64,000 nucleotides of DNA, taken from contig NZ_JQKO01000008.1 in assembly GCF_000746085.1 (NCBI RefSeq), positions 62,001 to 126,000 on the forward strand, given 5' to 3'. This DNA is from Methylocapsa aurea (GTDB lineage Bacteria > Pseudomonadota > Alphaproteobacteria > Rhizobiales > Beijerinckiaceae). Numbering within the stretch: the stretch's first letter is position 1; each line of letters begins with the position of its first letter. Both the position numbers and the translations under genes were made by a program. The notes below the pieces were generated by a model. That model had not been told where the DNA came from. It saw nothing but the letters and a program-made list of their open reading frames with translations, and searched no databases. This document shows positions 55,349 through 63,544 of the stretch, piece after piece.

Positions 55349-56129
55349 GGAAACATGCCTCTTCGTGATCCCAGAGAATGGAAAGGAGCTTGTCTCGATC
55401 GAAGCCGAACCGATCGGGACCGGCGCGCGCCTTGACGATGCGGAGGGACCAGCAGGCGAGGCCCGGCAGCGGCAAGCCCCTCGCCGCCGCCAAACGAGGC
55501 CCAACGCATGAAAAAATCTCGAACCGGGTTTGCGCGCTCGATGAAAGCTTGTGTGCGCCTCGAGCCATCCCGGAGGCGAGCATCAGGCCCGGCGTTCCGC
55601 TTTTTTGCGCGGCCAGAACCAAGCGGCGGGAGGCGGCGAGGCCATAGGCTTTTTCGAGGCTCCATATTTCGCCGATGACGGCGGCCGCGGCGCGGCATTT
55701 CAAGGCCTCTTCCATGGCCCATAGGCTCTCTTTCGCATTGAGCGTATGGACGAGGACGAGGCGGGTGGGATCGACGCCATGGAGCGCGAGCCCTGGCCCA
55801 TAAGGCGCGCCATTTTCCAAGCGCGCGTAATCCTCGACGATCCAGATGATGCTGGATCGGCTTTCCGCGGCCTTCGCGGCGAACCGGGCCGACAGGGCGA
55901 GGGCGAAGCCCGAGGCTGCCGCGCCGTCGCCAGCGCGGCCCGGCGCGATCTCATGCAAGGCGCCGCGGCGAAGGCCGCCATGCAGCATCCGGTCGAGGCT
56001 GAAATTTTCGCCAAGGCTCACGGGCGCATCCTGGTGAGGAAGCGTAGACTCAGCCGAGCCCCCAGCCTCGATCCTGGCGATCCTTTGGCGCAAAAAATCC
56101 ACTCGCGCCGAACTGCCGCGTTGCGACAT
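55257..56129 (-). CDS. imuA: ImuA, RecA-like mutasome protein
   Basis: ImuA is a RecA-fold protein that regulates the DnaE2/ImuB mutasome. The 290-residue product (start 56129 by GGAG upstream; ATG 56147 is an alternative) includes FSLDRMLHGGLRRGALHEI, a core strand IIWIVEDYARLENGAPYGPGL and a degenerate Walker region. It is first in imuA-imuB-dnaE2, about 33 bases downstream of a perfect LexA box. Confidence 0.92.
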   Translation of the reverse strand: MSQRGSSARVDFLRQRIARIEAGGSAESTLPHQDAPVSLGENFSLDRMLHGGLRRGALHEIAPGRAGDGAAASGFALALSARFAAKAAESRSSIIWIVEDYARLENGAPYGPGLALHGVDPTRLVLVHTLNAKESLWAMEEALKCRAAAAVIGEIWSLEKAYGLAASRRLVLAAQKSGTPGLMLASGMARGAHKLSSSAQTRFEIFSCVGPRLAAARGLPLPGLACWSLRIVKARAGPDRFGFDRDKLLSILWDHEEACFRDAFPLPLSSHARNRSDHPADARARRAEVA

Positions 56130-56161
56130 CGGTTCGCTCCAATTCATTGATCTGGATTTAA

Positions 56162-56176
56162 GTTCTCTATTTGTTC
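56162..56176 (-). promoter_or_regulatory. LexA box (GTTC-N7-GTTC) of imuA-imuB-dnaE2
   Basis: GTTC at 56162-56165 and GTTC at 56173-56176 are separated by exactly seven bases. This direct repeat is the known alphaproteobacterial LexA site. It lies 33-47 bases before the imuA start, so the whole cassette should be induced by DNA damage. Confidence 0.8.
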
Positions 56177-56283
56177 TTATTGATTCCCGTTTCGGGCGGA
56201 AGAGTCAAGGGCTTTGCCCGCAGGATTTTTCGCAAGATTTTTTGAATATGAAATACGCGGGCGGGATATTAAAATTTAATCAA

Positions 56284-56847
56284 ATGACAGCTCATTGCTT
56301 CACGTTCTTCGAGACGGCGATCGGCCGATGCGCCATCGTCTGGGGCGGGCGGGGCATCGTCGGCGCACAACTCCCGGAAGCTTGCGAGACCGAGACGCGC
56401 CGGCGTCTGCTCGATCGATTTCCGGATGCGCGGGAAGCGGTGCCGCCGCCCAATGCGGCGCGCGCGAAGGAAGGGATAGCGGCGCTTCTTCGCGGCGAGA
56501 CGAGCGATCTTTCGACCGTTGCGCTCGACATGGATGCCGCGCCGCCGTTCCGCCGCCGCGTCTATGAGGCGACCCGCGCTATCTTGCCGGGAGAGACGCA
56601 GACCTATGGCGCCATCGCGCAAAAAATCGGCGCCGCCGGCGCGGCGCGGGCTGTGGGGCAGGCGCTCGGACGCAATCCTTTTGCGCTCATCGTGCCGTGC
56701 CATCGCGTGCTTGCGGCCAATGGCAAACTCGGCGGCTTTTCCGCGCATGGCGGCCTCGCGACGAAGCTCCGGCTCCTTGCGATTGAAGGCACACAGATGC
56801 GAGCCGCGCACGCCCGGACACAAAAGGAAACCGCCCGTCTTTTGTGA
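56284..56847 (+). CDS. ogt: Methylated-DNA-protein cysteine methyltransferase family protein
   Basis: The 187-residue protein (start 56284; ATG 56248 is possible) has the alkyl-acceptor motif PCHRV with Cys139 and the helix-turn-helix GETQTYGAIAQKIG. This predicts direct repair of O6-alkylguanine. It diverges from imuA across a 154-base gap holding the LexA box, so it may also respond to LexA. The C-terminal tail is Arg/Ala-rich. Confidence 0.9.
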   Translation: MTAHCFTFFETAIGRCAIVWGGRGIVGAQLPEACETETRRRLLDRFPDAREAVPPPNAARAKEGIAALLRGETSDLSTVALDMDAAPPFRRRVYEATRAILPGETQTYGAIAQKIGAAGAARAVGQALGRNPFALIVPCHRVLAANGKLGGFSAHGGLATKLRLLAIEGTQMRAAHARTQKETARLL

Positions 56848-57037
56848 CGAATCTCTTCACTGAGATTAGCAATGCGGACAGGTGTAGCCTCGCTCGGTTC
56901 ACGCCTCGCCAGCGCGGGGGCTTCGCGCTTTCGTAAAACTTCAGCGGAGGCGCAATACAATGGATCAATCGGAAGAAATCCTCTGTCGCGATCAGCGACT
57001 GGCCGCCGCGCATTGAAATTGAAAGCAAGAGGACGAA

Positions 57038-58006
57038 ATGGCTTGGCCGCAAACCCTGCGCCCACTGTCGCTGCCGGTCATCGGCGCGCCGCTTTTCATC
57101 ATTTCAAATCCCGATCTCGTCATCGCGCAATGCAAGAATGGCGTGATCGGCGCCTTTCCCGCGCTCAACGCGCGCCCAAAGGAGAAGCTCGACGATTGGC
57201 TTGCTGCGATCACTTCCGAACTCGCGGCTTTCAAAGCCGCGCATTCAGAAGCCGAAGTCGCCCCCTTCGCGGTCAATCAGATCATTCACGCCTCGAACGA
57301 CAGGCTCATGCATGACCTCGCGCTTTGCGCCAAATATAAAGCGCCCATCGTCATCACGAGTCTGGCCGCGCCGAGCGCGATTACGCCCCATGTCCACGCC
57401 TGGGGCGGGCTCGTCTTTCATGACGTCATCAGCGTCCGCCATGCGAAGAAAGCCATTGAGGCCGGCGTCGATGGGCTTGTCCTTGTCTGCGCCGGAGCGG
57501 GGGGACATGCCGGGACTCTTTCGCCTTTCGCTTTCGTCGAGGAGATCCGCAAATTCTGGCAGGGTCCGATTGCCCTGTCCGGAGCGATCGCGACCGGACG
57601 CGCGGTTCTCGCCGCCCGCGCGCTTGGCGCCGACTTCGCCTATGTCGGCACCAGATTCATCGCGACGGAGGAAGCCAACGCCGATGCGCGTTACAAACAG
57701 ATGATTGTTGAGAGCGACGCCGCGGGGATCCTGACTTCGGCCTATTTTACCGGCGTATCGGGCAATTATCTGCGCCAGAGCGTCGTCGACGCTGGCCTCG
57801 ATCCGGATGATTTGCCGGAGCGCGACAAAACGGCGATGAGCTTTGAATCGGCCAAAGCCACCGAGGCGGTCAAAGCCTGGCGCGATATTTATGGCGCCGG
57901 GCAGGGCGTTGGCGCCATCGACGACGTGTTGCCGGCGGCGGAGGTCATCGCTCGGATGCGCCGGGAATATCTTGCCGCGAAACAGGATCTCGCGAAGGGG
58001 TTTTGA
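57038..58006 (+). CDS. Nitronate monooxygenase family protein
   Basis: This 322-residue TIM-barrel flavoprotein is of the 2-nitropropane dioxygenase/FabK-like family. GAPLFIISNPDLV opens the barrel, and CAGAGGHAGT plus GADFAYVGTRF form the FMN phosphate site. The physiological role is probably detoxification of propionate-3-nitronate or a related reduction; not proven by sequence. SD AAGAGG precedes ATG 57038. Confidence 0.9.
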   Translation: MAWPQTLRPLSLPVIGAPLFIISNPDLVIAQCKNGVIGAFPALNARPKEKLDDWLAAITSELAAFKAAHSEAEVAPFAVNQIIHASNDRLMHDLALCAKYKAPIVITSLAAPSAITPHVHAWGGLVFHDVISVRHAKKAIEAGVDGLVLVCAGAGGHAGTLSPFAFVEEIRKFWQGPIALSGAIATGRAVLAARALGADFAYVGTRFIATEEANADARYKQMIVESDAAGILTSAYFTGVSGNYLRQSVVDAGLDPDDLPERDKTAMSFESAKATEAVKAWRDIYGAGQGVGAIDDVLPAAEVIARMRREYLAAKQDLAKGF

Positions 58007-58007
58007 A

Positions 58008-58035
58008 CCTAACGCTCGAGCTTCCGAGCGTTAGG
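58008..58035. terminator. Perfect 11-bp hairpin between convergent genes
   Basis: CCTAACGCTCG and CGAGCGTTAGG pair perfectly around a six-base loop. It lies two bases after the nitronate monooxygenase stop and ten bases before the carbonic anhydrase end. No T-run follows; it may still terminate or protect both transcripts. Confidence 0.6.
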
Positions 58036-58045
58036 ACGTAGGTGC

Positions 58046-58801
58046 TTAGACCGAATGCAGCACAAAGCGGCGATCGAGCTTTTGGGCTGGCCGCGCATTC
58101 ATCGGGTAAAGCTTGGCGAAAGCCGCAATGTCCGCCGCTGCGACCTCGATCGGCTCGGCCAGCAGCATCCATTCGACGGTTTCGCTGCAGGGCGGCGTCG
58201 TGAGCGATCCAGAGTAGGCGTAATAGCCGAGTTTCGCGGGCAGCAAGCCTTTTGGATCGATGCCGGGGTCGGCTTTGACGGGCTCGCCTGCGGTCTGCGG
58301 CATGGTCGCCGCGATTTTCGCGAAAGCAGGGTTCGTTTTGCCGGCCGTCATCAGGACGCCGATCACGCCGAGAGACCCTGTGGCGTTGCGATGGACGAAA
58401 TGCGCTTCCATCGCCGAGTGCTTGTCGTCGATGAGATGCTCGCTCGGGTGGTGGAAGTGAAACTGCGCCAATTTATAGGTTTGCGAGCCTACATTCAGCG
58501 CGCCGCCGTCGCCGAAATTGAGCTGAATCGTGTGGCCATTGTTGACGATCGTGTCCGGCCGCTCAGCCCAGGCGATTTCGAGCGGGGGCAGTCGCGCCTC
58601 GATCGAGGCGTCGATGGCGATCGGCGATTGCTGGCTTCCGACCGAACAGACGCGGTCGGCCGGATCGAGATCGCCCCAATGGTCGGGACCATGTGCGCCT
58701 TCATAGCTCCAATGCGGCCCCTCGGATGAAGATGCGGCGCGGGCGCAAAGCGGGCAGAGGGCGAGCCCTGTAAGCGCTTTCAACAGGTCACGACGATGCA
58801 T
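58046..58801 (-). CDS. Alpha-type carbonic anhydrase, exported
   Basis: The 251-residue protein interconverts CO2 and bicarbonate in the periplasm. The zinc histidines are His115 and His117 in QFHFHHPSEH and His134 in EAHFVH. The N-terminus HRRDLLKALTG looks like a twin-arginine signal, so export after folding is likely. Start at 58801 with GGGGA upstream. The second conserved region SGSLTTPPCSE is intact. Confidence 0.93.
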   Translation of the reverse strand: MHRRDLLKALTGLALCPLCARAASSSEGPHWSYEGAHGPDHWGDLDPADRVCSVGSQQSPIAIDASIEARLPPLEIAWAERPDTIVNNGHTIQLNFGDGGALNVGSQTYKLAQFHFHHPSEHLIDDKHSAMEAHFVHRNATGSLGVIGVLMTAGKTNPAFAKIAATMPQTAGEPVKADPGIDPKGLLPAKLGYYAYSGSLTTPPCSETVEWMLLAEPIEVAAADIAAFAKLYPMNARPAQKLDRRFVLHSV

Positions 58802-58933
58802 GTCCAAATCCCCAATGAGAACATAAGCGATCTTAAGCAGGACATGCTTGGCAAGCAATGCTTTCTTGCTCGAGTTGTTTGATTTTAGATGATTTTCTTT
58901 TGAATCAATTGTCCGCTTTTTCGGACGCGTCGC

Positions 58934-58988
58934 TTAGAGCATGATGCCGAAAAGTGGAAACCGGTTTTCGGACGACATCATGCTCTAA
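58934..58988. repeat. TAGAGC-family repeat, palindromic type C copy
   Basis: TTAGAGCATGATG and CATCATGCTCTAA form 13-bp perfect ends; CCGAAAA and TTTTCGG pair inside. It lies upstream of the carbonic anhydrase gene. Confidence 0.8.
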
Positions 58989-59004
58989 CTCTTTGAGAAG
59001 AGGC

Positions 59005-59088
59005 GGATTCAGACTTTGGACGAGATCGCGTTGCGATTCCGTCCAAAGTCATCCGGCTCTAGGGCGGTCTCGACCGAAAATGCTCTAA
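59005..59088 (+). repeat. TAGAGC-family repeat ending the TerC gene
   Basis: GACTTTGGACG (59012-59022) pairs with CGTCCAAAGTC (59040-59050), followed by GGCTCTAGG and GACCGAAAATGCTCTAA. The CTA at 59085-59087 is the minus-strand TAG stop of the TerC-family gene. Confidence 0.65.
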
Positions 59089-59765
59089 GCTCGTCTGCCC
59101 GAGGCCCTGTTGGCGCGCAGCCCGGCGATAGCAAGAACAAAAAATGCGCCGGCTGGCGCGCCCCAGTCCTTTATGCTTGGCGCGTAGCGGCGCAGCCATG
59201 CTTCGACATCGGGATCGGAGCCGATGACGTCGCCCGCGATCCAGCCGAGCAAGGCGGCGCCAAACCAGACCAGAGCCGGAAAGCGGGTGAGAAGCGAGAG
59301 GACCAGAGTCGAGCCGAAGACGATCAGCGGAATTGATAAGGCGAGGCCGAAAAGGATCAGCCATTTCGATCCTTTCGCGGCGCTTGCGATCGCCACGACA
59401 TTATCGAGCGACATCACCGCGTCGGCGACGACAATAATTCGGATCGACGCCCAAATCGTCTCAGCTGGAGTGACCTCTTTGCCGGGCCTTTGCTCGGCGA
59501 CGAGTTGGATCGCGATCCAAAGCAAAAGCGCGCCGCCGACAATCTTGAGGTAGGGAACAGCCAGCGCTTCCACGACGAGCGACGTGAAGATGACGCGCAA
59601 CATCACCGCCGCGCCGGCGCCGAGCAGGATCGCGACCTGGCGTTGCCGGCGCGGCAGCGAGCGACAGGCGAGCGCAATGACTACGGCGTTATCGCCGGAC
59701 AACAGGATATCGATCCAGATGATCTGGAGCAGTGGAATAAGGAAAGCTGTCGCCTCGGGGTTCAT
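59085..59765 (-). CDS. TerC/YjbE family integral membrane protein
   Basis: The 226-residue protein has about six to seven membrane spans. The two conserved acidic motifs are LSGDNAVVIA (first span region) and VVADAVMSLDNVVAIA, as in YjbE/YkoY-type metal exporters of the TerC family. Manganese export is the best-supported role for relatives. The stop codon TAG is provided by the repeat at 59005-59088. It is nine bases after the pyroglutamyl-peptidase gene on the same strand, so co-transcription is likely. There is no room for a yybP-ykoY riboswitch. Confidence 0.88.
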   Translation of the reverse strand: MNPEATAFLIPLLQIIWIDILLSGDNAVVIALACRSLPRRQRQVAILLGAGAAVMLRVIFTSLVVEALAVPYLKIVGGALLLWIAIQLVAEQRPGKEVTPAETIWASIRIIVVADAVMSLDNVVAIASAAKGSKWLILFGLALSIPLIVFGSTLVLSLLTRFPALVWFGAALLGWIAGDVIGSDPDVEAWLRRYAPSIKDWGAPAGAFFVLAIAGLRANRASGRRA

Positions 59766-59774
59766 CGGCTGGAG

Positions 59775-60473
59775 CTAGGTCAGGAATGGAGCGGGGTCAA
59801 GCTCCGGGTCAAGCTTGGCCTTGTTGCGCGCAAGGCCGCCGCGCAGCTTCACCGCCATGACCAGGATCGCGATGACGGCGGCGCGCACCGCCGCGTCGAG
59901 AGTTGGCCGCTGCGTTTTCGCCGCGTCTGGGGTCCGCCGGCGCCGCGCAAGTCGCGGAATGTGGATGAACCCGACGGACCCGGCCTTCATCAGGGCGAGG
60001 GAGAGATACAGCGTCTGATTGCAGACATAATCGCCGGCGTTGATCGACAAGCGGGCCTTGATCCCGGCGCTGCTCATCGCGGCCGCGATGAGAGCAGAAG
60101 GAAAAGTGGATTTCGCCGTGAATGGCGCGCCCGGAACGATGGCGCGAGATCTCGCTCTCGCGCCGGCGGCGTCGGGACGAAGCAGGCTGACGCGGTTCAG
60201 GGCGCGCGTTTCGACGCAAAAAGCTTTTCGGCGCGCCGCGAGGCCAAAATGCAATGCCGCATCCGGCTTAATCGTTTCGGCCAAAGTCTGAAGCCGAGGC
60301 GCGATCTCGGCATAGACGACGGGCAGGACATCGAGTTCGAGCGTGACGCCAAGCCGCGCCAGTCTTGGCCTATGCTTACGGAGCGCCGCGACCATCCGCT
60401 CTGTGGGATTGTTCGCGACGCCTGGAAATCCGCCAAAACCAGTAACAAGAATGCGAACAGGTCCTATTGTCAC
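59775..60473 (-). CDS. Pyroglutamyl-peptidase I-like (peptidase C15)
   Basis: The product has the C15 catalytic triad: Glu in FCVETRALN, Cys in NAGDYVCNQTLY and His in FIHIPR. It would remove N-terminal pyroglutamate. The start is uncertain: GTG 60473 just before the conserved VRILVTGFGGFPG is preferred over GTG 60521. The basic C-terminal part with a hydrophobic helix is longer than in classic Pcp. Upstream of the TerC gene. Confidence 0.88.
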   Translation of the reverse strand: MTIGPVRILVTGFGGFPGVANNPTERMVAALRKHRPRLARLGVTLELDVLPVVYAEIAPRLQTLAETIKPDAALHFGLAARRKAFCVETRALNRVSLLRPDAAGARARSRAIVPGAPFTAKSTFPSALIAAAMSSAGIKARLSINAGDYVCNQTLYLSLALMKAGSVGFIHIPRLARRRRTPDAAKTQRPTLDAAVRAAVIAILVMAVKLRGGLARNKAKLDPELDPAPFLT

Positions 60474-60602
60474 GCTGGTTTCGCCTCGGACCGTCCAGAA
60501 TCCGTGTTGGGGCTGGCGCACTAACAGAAGACAAAATTGACTAATCGATAAGGCCTATCAGCATCCATCGCCGGTAAGCGGGGCAACCGTCGAGCGCAGC
60601 CT

Positions 60603-60956
60603 CTAAAGTTCCAAGAACGTCTCGAACCCGCCGTAGATCATGCGCTTGCCGTCGAACGGCATGTTCGACATGAAGTCCTTCAATCGGGGATCCACCATCA
60701 CCTTCGCGTTGATTGCGTCGCGCTGCTGGCGCGATTCATAGACGATCCAGGAGAAGATGACGACTTCGTCCTCCTTCGCTTGCACGGCGCGTGGGAAAGA
60801 GGTGAGTTCGCCATAGGGCACATCGTCGCCGATGCATTCCACATAGGCGAGCGCGCCGCATTCCTTCCAGACCTCCCCAGCCTTCCGCGCCATCGCCTTG
60901 TAGGCCTCAATGTTTTGCTTTGGCGCCGCGAGCACGAAACCGTCGACATAGGCCAT
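60603..60956 (-). CDS. DUF1428 (YbaA-like) protein
   Basis: ATG 60956 has AAGGAGG six bases upstream and opens with YVDGFVLAAPK, the family start. The 117-residue ferredoxin-like fold protein contains WKECGALAYVECIGDDV and MPFDGKRMIYGGFE. Function is unknown; it stands alone. Confidence 0.92.
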   Translation of the reverse strand: MAYVDGFVLAAPKQNIEAYKAMARKAGEVWKECGALAYVECIGDDVPYGELTSFPRAVQAKEDEVVIFSWIVYESRQQRDAINAKVMVDPRLKDFMSNMPFDGKRMIYGGFETFLEL

Positions 60957-61183
60957 CAAGCCCTCCTTTGTTTGAATTGACCAAAGAACGATCGAGCAGG
61001 GCGAAGCCGACAGCATTCCCTCGATTTCGTCTTCGCATCCCTGGCTCGGGCGCTTAGAACGCCTCGACGATGGCGCCGCGGCGCAAACAAGCCTTCAACG
61101 CCGCCCGAATAACTAGGCTCCAACCGCTTAATGTCAAAGGCGCGAAACGCGGCGCGCGGCGCTGCGCCAGGCTCGGAAGATAA

Positions 61184-61215
61184 TTGACAGCCTATTGTCT
61201 AAATGACAATATATA
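61184..61215 (+). promoter_or_regulatory. Promoter of the marR pair
   Basis: TTGACA at 61184-61189 is a perfect -35 element; the AT-only stretch AATATATAAA from 61208 supplies a -10 at 17-20 bases spacing. The leader is very short, since the start codon is at 61219. The palindrome at 61193-61211 lies between the two elements. Confidence 0.6.
61193..61211. promoter_or_regulatory. Palindromic operator (probable MarR site)
   Basis: TATTGTC-TAAAT-GACAATA is a perfect 7-bp inverted repeat with a 5-base spacer, total 19 bases. Size and position (inside the promoter of the marR gene) are those of an autoregulatory MarR operator. Confidence 0.75.
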
Positions 61216-61218
61216 AAC

Positions 61219-61695
61219 ATGTCTACCGCCGTAACCGCCGCCTTGACGGATCTTGTCACCGATCTTGTCCTGGAGACCTTTCGACTCAACGGCCGGCTGC
61301 TGGCGGAGGGGGACGCGCTGGTGGCCGATCTCGGTCTGACCAGCGCGCGATGGCAGGTGCTCGGCGCAATCGCGTTGTCTCCGGTCCCGATCTCCGTGGC
61401 CCATATCGCGCGGAACATGGGGCTGACGCGTCAGGCGGTGCAGCGGCTTGTGAATGAGATGGCGGCCGACGGGCTTTTGCGCTTCGAGCCCAATCCGCAT
61501 CACCGTCGGGCCAAGCTGGTGCTTCTGACGTCTCGCGGGCAGGCGGCCTATGACGCGGCGATGCAGCGTCAGGGGCCGTGGGCGGCCAATCTCATGGGCG
61601 GGATGAGCGCCGAACGGATCGAAGCTGCGACGGAGACCTTGCGCGCCGTTCGCGAACGTCTCGAACACCCGGAAAAAGGCGACGACAATGCTTAA
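61219..61695 (+). CDS. MarR family transcriptional regulator
   Basis: The 158-residue protein has the winged helix of the family: LTSARWQVLGAIALSP, the recognition helix segment GLTRQAVQRLVNEMAADGLL and the wing NPHHRRAKLVLLT. It probably represses its own operon through the palindrome at 61193-61211. The ligand is unknown. It overlaps the next gene by eight bases. Confidence 0.92.
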   Translation: MSTAVTAALTDLVTDLVLETFRLNGRLLAEGDALVADLGLTSARWQVLGAIALSPVPISVAHIARNMGLTRQAVQRLVNEMAADGLLRFEPNPHHRRAKLVLLTSRGQAAYDAAMQRQGPWAANLMGGMSAERIEAATETLRAVRERLEHPEKGDDNA

Positions 61696-62149
61696 AATCA
61701 TCCATCCAATTGCAGGAATCATTGGCTTTCTGACGATTCTCACTTTCTGGACCTCCACCGTCGCATCGGAGCTGTTCGGCTCTCTTGAGACGGTCGTCGC
61801 CGTAAAACGGGCGATCCCCTGGGGGCTGCTGATCCTTGTCCCAGCGCTGGCCATCGCCGGAGCTTCTGGCTTCAAACTGGCGGGCGCCTCGAGCGACCCT
61901 CGGGTCATCGGAAAGAAACGCCGGATGCCGTTCATTGCCGGCAATGGACTATTCATTCTGATTCCGAGCGCGCTTTATCTCGCCGCACTTGCCTCCCGCG
62001 GCGAGTTAGGGCCGCTTTTTTACGGCGTTCAGGCAATCGAATTGATCGCAGGCGCTGTCAATCTCTCGCTTATGTCGCTCAACATTCGCGATGGCTTTCG
62101 GCTCACCGGCAGGCTTTCCGATCTGAGGCGTCAGGCGGCGACGGACTAA
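61688..62149 (+). CDS. Small integral membrane protein co-transcribed with marR
   Basis: The 153-residue protein has four predicted spans (about 6-26, 43-66, 83-100 and 105-126) and an Arg-rich C-terminus. His6 and His-less other helices do not suggest a heme b site. The family is unnamed to me. Overlap with marR (61688-61695) implies it is the direct regulatory target. Its TAA stop touches the repeat at 62147. Confidence 0.8.
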   Translation: MLKIIHPIAGIIGFLTILTFWTSTVASELFGSLETVVAVKRAIPWGLLILVPALAIAGASGFKLAGASSDPRVIGKKRRMPFIAGNGLFILIPSALYLAALASRGELGPLFYGVQAIELIAGAVNLSLMSLNIRDGFRLTGRLSDLRRQAATD

Positions 62150-62314
62150 GCATGTTCCAATAAGGTGATCGACTTTTTCGATCGGATGGCTCCATCTGAT
62201 CGGGATGCGTTCAAGAGCGCTTTCAGATCCGCAAGTATCAAAAAGCAGCTGTAGATCTTCATATTATCGCATTTTCTTAACGCGAACCGGCATCCACTTC
62301 GCTCGAAAATGCTC
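62147..62314 (+). repeat. Composite TAGAGC-family repeat (A fragment plus B)
   Basis: The first part (AAGCATGTTCC, GACTTTTTCGATCGGATGGCTCCATCTGATCGGGA) matches the type A outer module. The second part (AGAGCGCTTTCAGATCC...ATTTTCTTAACGCGAACCGG...CGCTCGAAAATGCTC) is a near-full type B. It shows that the modules recombine. Confidence 0.8.
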
Positions 62315-62325
62315 AAGGAGAGGAA

Positions 62326-62631
62326 TTGACCCAATACCAGCGCTCTCATCACATTCTTCCCAGCGCATCGACGATGCTCGGCGTCTGCCTGACCGGAATC
62401 GGCCTTGTCAAAGTTGCCGAAGCGGATTTGGGCCCGACCCATGTCGATGAATATCTGGCTTTGAACAGTCTGGTCTTTCTGGTCAGCTGCATCTGCTCTT
62501 ATGCATCCATCAGGGCCGACGAGCAAAAGCCGTCCGTCCTTAAGCTGGAACAGATCGCCGATGTCTTTTTTATGATCGGCTTGACGGTCATGGCGGTTGT
62601 TTCGCTCCTCTTCGCTTACGAGTTTGTCTGA
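62326..62631 (+). CDS. Small two-span membrane protein, TTG start
   Basis: TTG 62326 has AGGAGAGG directly upstream, so I accept it over ATG 62374. The 101-residue product has three hydrophobic stretches (about 12-30, 44-60 and 78-97), the last two clearly membrane spans. No family recognised. The SD lies just past the right end of the repeat. Confidence 0.6.
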   Translation: MTQYQRSHHILPSASTMLGVCLTGIGLVKVAEADLGPTHVDEYLALNSLVFLVSCICSYASIRADEQKPSVLKLEQIADVFFMIGLTVMAVVSLLFAYEFV

Positions 62632-62809
62632 GCGTGGCCATGACGCCCGCCTCAACTTTGGTGGAGAAGCCTGACAAGACGGGCTTGCGGCGGCCAGGGA
62701 GCGCTTGAACGCTAGGTAAAGCGCTAAAAGGCGGGGTCGCCTTTGCGGCCGGCGCATGCTAGCTGACGAGTTCCGAGGACTTGAGGGTCCGTCAGCGCAA
62801 GAGACGCAA

Positions 62810-63544
62810 ATGACCGATTTTTTCCGCGAAGTCTCAGAGGATGTTCGCCGCGACCGCGTTATTCGCATCTGGACCAAATACCAATATTGGCTCATCGCCT
62901 TGGCTTTGCTGATTGTCGCGGGGACGGCGGCGTGGCGCGCCAATGTGAATTTTCGCGAAGCGGCGGCCGAGGCTGCGGGATCGCAATACGAGGCCGCGCT
63001 GCAATTGTCCCACGAGAAAAAATCGGTGGAGGCGGAGGCTGCATTCGAGGCGATCGCCAAGACCGCTCCCAAAGGATACGCCAGCCTCGCGCGGCTGCGG
63101 GCGGCCGATGAAATCGCCTCCCGCGATCCCGATCTCGCGATCAAGGCCTATGACGCGCTGGCCGCCGATCCAGCCTATGACCAAGCGTTCCGGGACGTGG
63201 CGCGGTTGCGCGCGGCGATGCTGGCGGTGGATAGGAGCGAGCCGAGAGACGTCGAGCCAAGGCTCAGCCTGCTGTCCGCTCAGTCTTTCCCCTATCACAA
63301 TACGATCCGCGAATTGCTGGGCTTGTCGGCGCTGAAGCGGAGCGATTTCGAGGCCGCCGGCCGCTGGTTCGAGGCGATCCTCTCCGATCAGCAAGCGTCT
63401 CCGGCGCTACGCCAGCGGGCGGAAGCCTTCCTCGGTTTGGTCCAGGCGGGACCGCTTTTGATTGAAAAATCACCGCCTGAAAAATCGTCTCCAGAAACAG
63501 CGCCGCCGCAAGCGGCGCCGGCGGGGGCGGCGCCCTCGAAGTGA
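62810..63544 (+). CDS. YfgM-like TPR membrane protein
   Basis: The 244-residue protein has one membrane span (about 27-45) near the N-terminus and TPR-like helices after it, with an Ala/Pro/Ser/Glu-rich tail. It matches the YfgM/DUF2133-type proteins that precede der and work with the Sec/BAM machinery. In many alphaproteobacteria bamB lies between this gene and der; here der follows directly (TGATG overlap). Confidence 0.85.
   Translation: MTDFFREVSEDVRRDRVIRIWTKYQYWLIALALLIVAGTAAWRANVNFREAAAEAAGSQYEAALQLSHEKKSVEAEAAFEAIAKTAPKGYASLARLRAADEIASRDPDLAIKAYDALAADPAYDQAFRDVARLRAAMLAVDRSEPRDVEPRLSLLSAQSFPYHNTIRELLGLSALKRSDFEAAGRWFEAILSDQQASPALRQRAEAFLGLVQAGPLLIEKSPPEKSSPETAPPQAAPAGAAPSK

Noticed and set aside
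59766-59774. yybP-ykoY riboswitch before the TerC-family gene
   Set aside because: Only nine bases separate it from the upstream gene, so no riboswitch fits.
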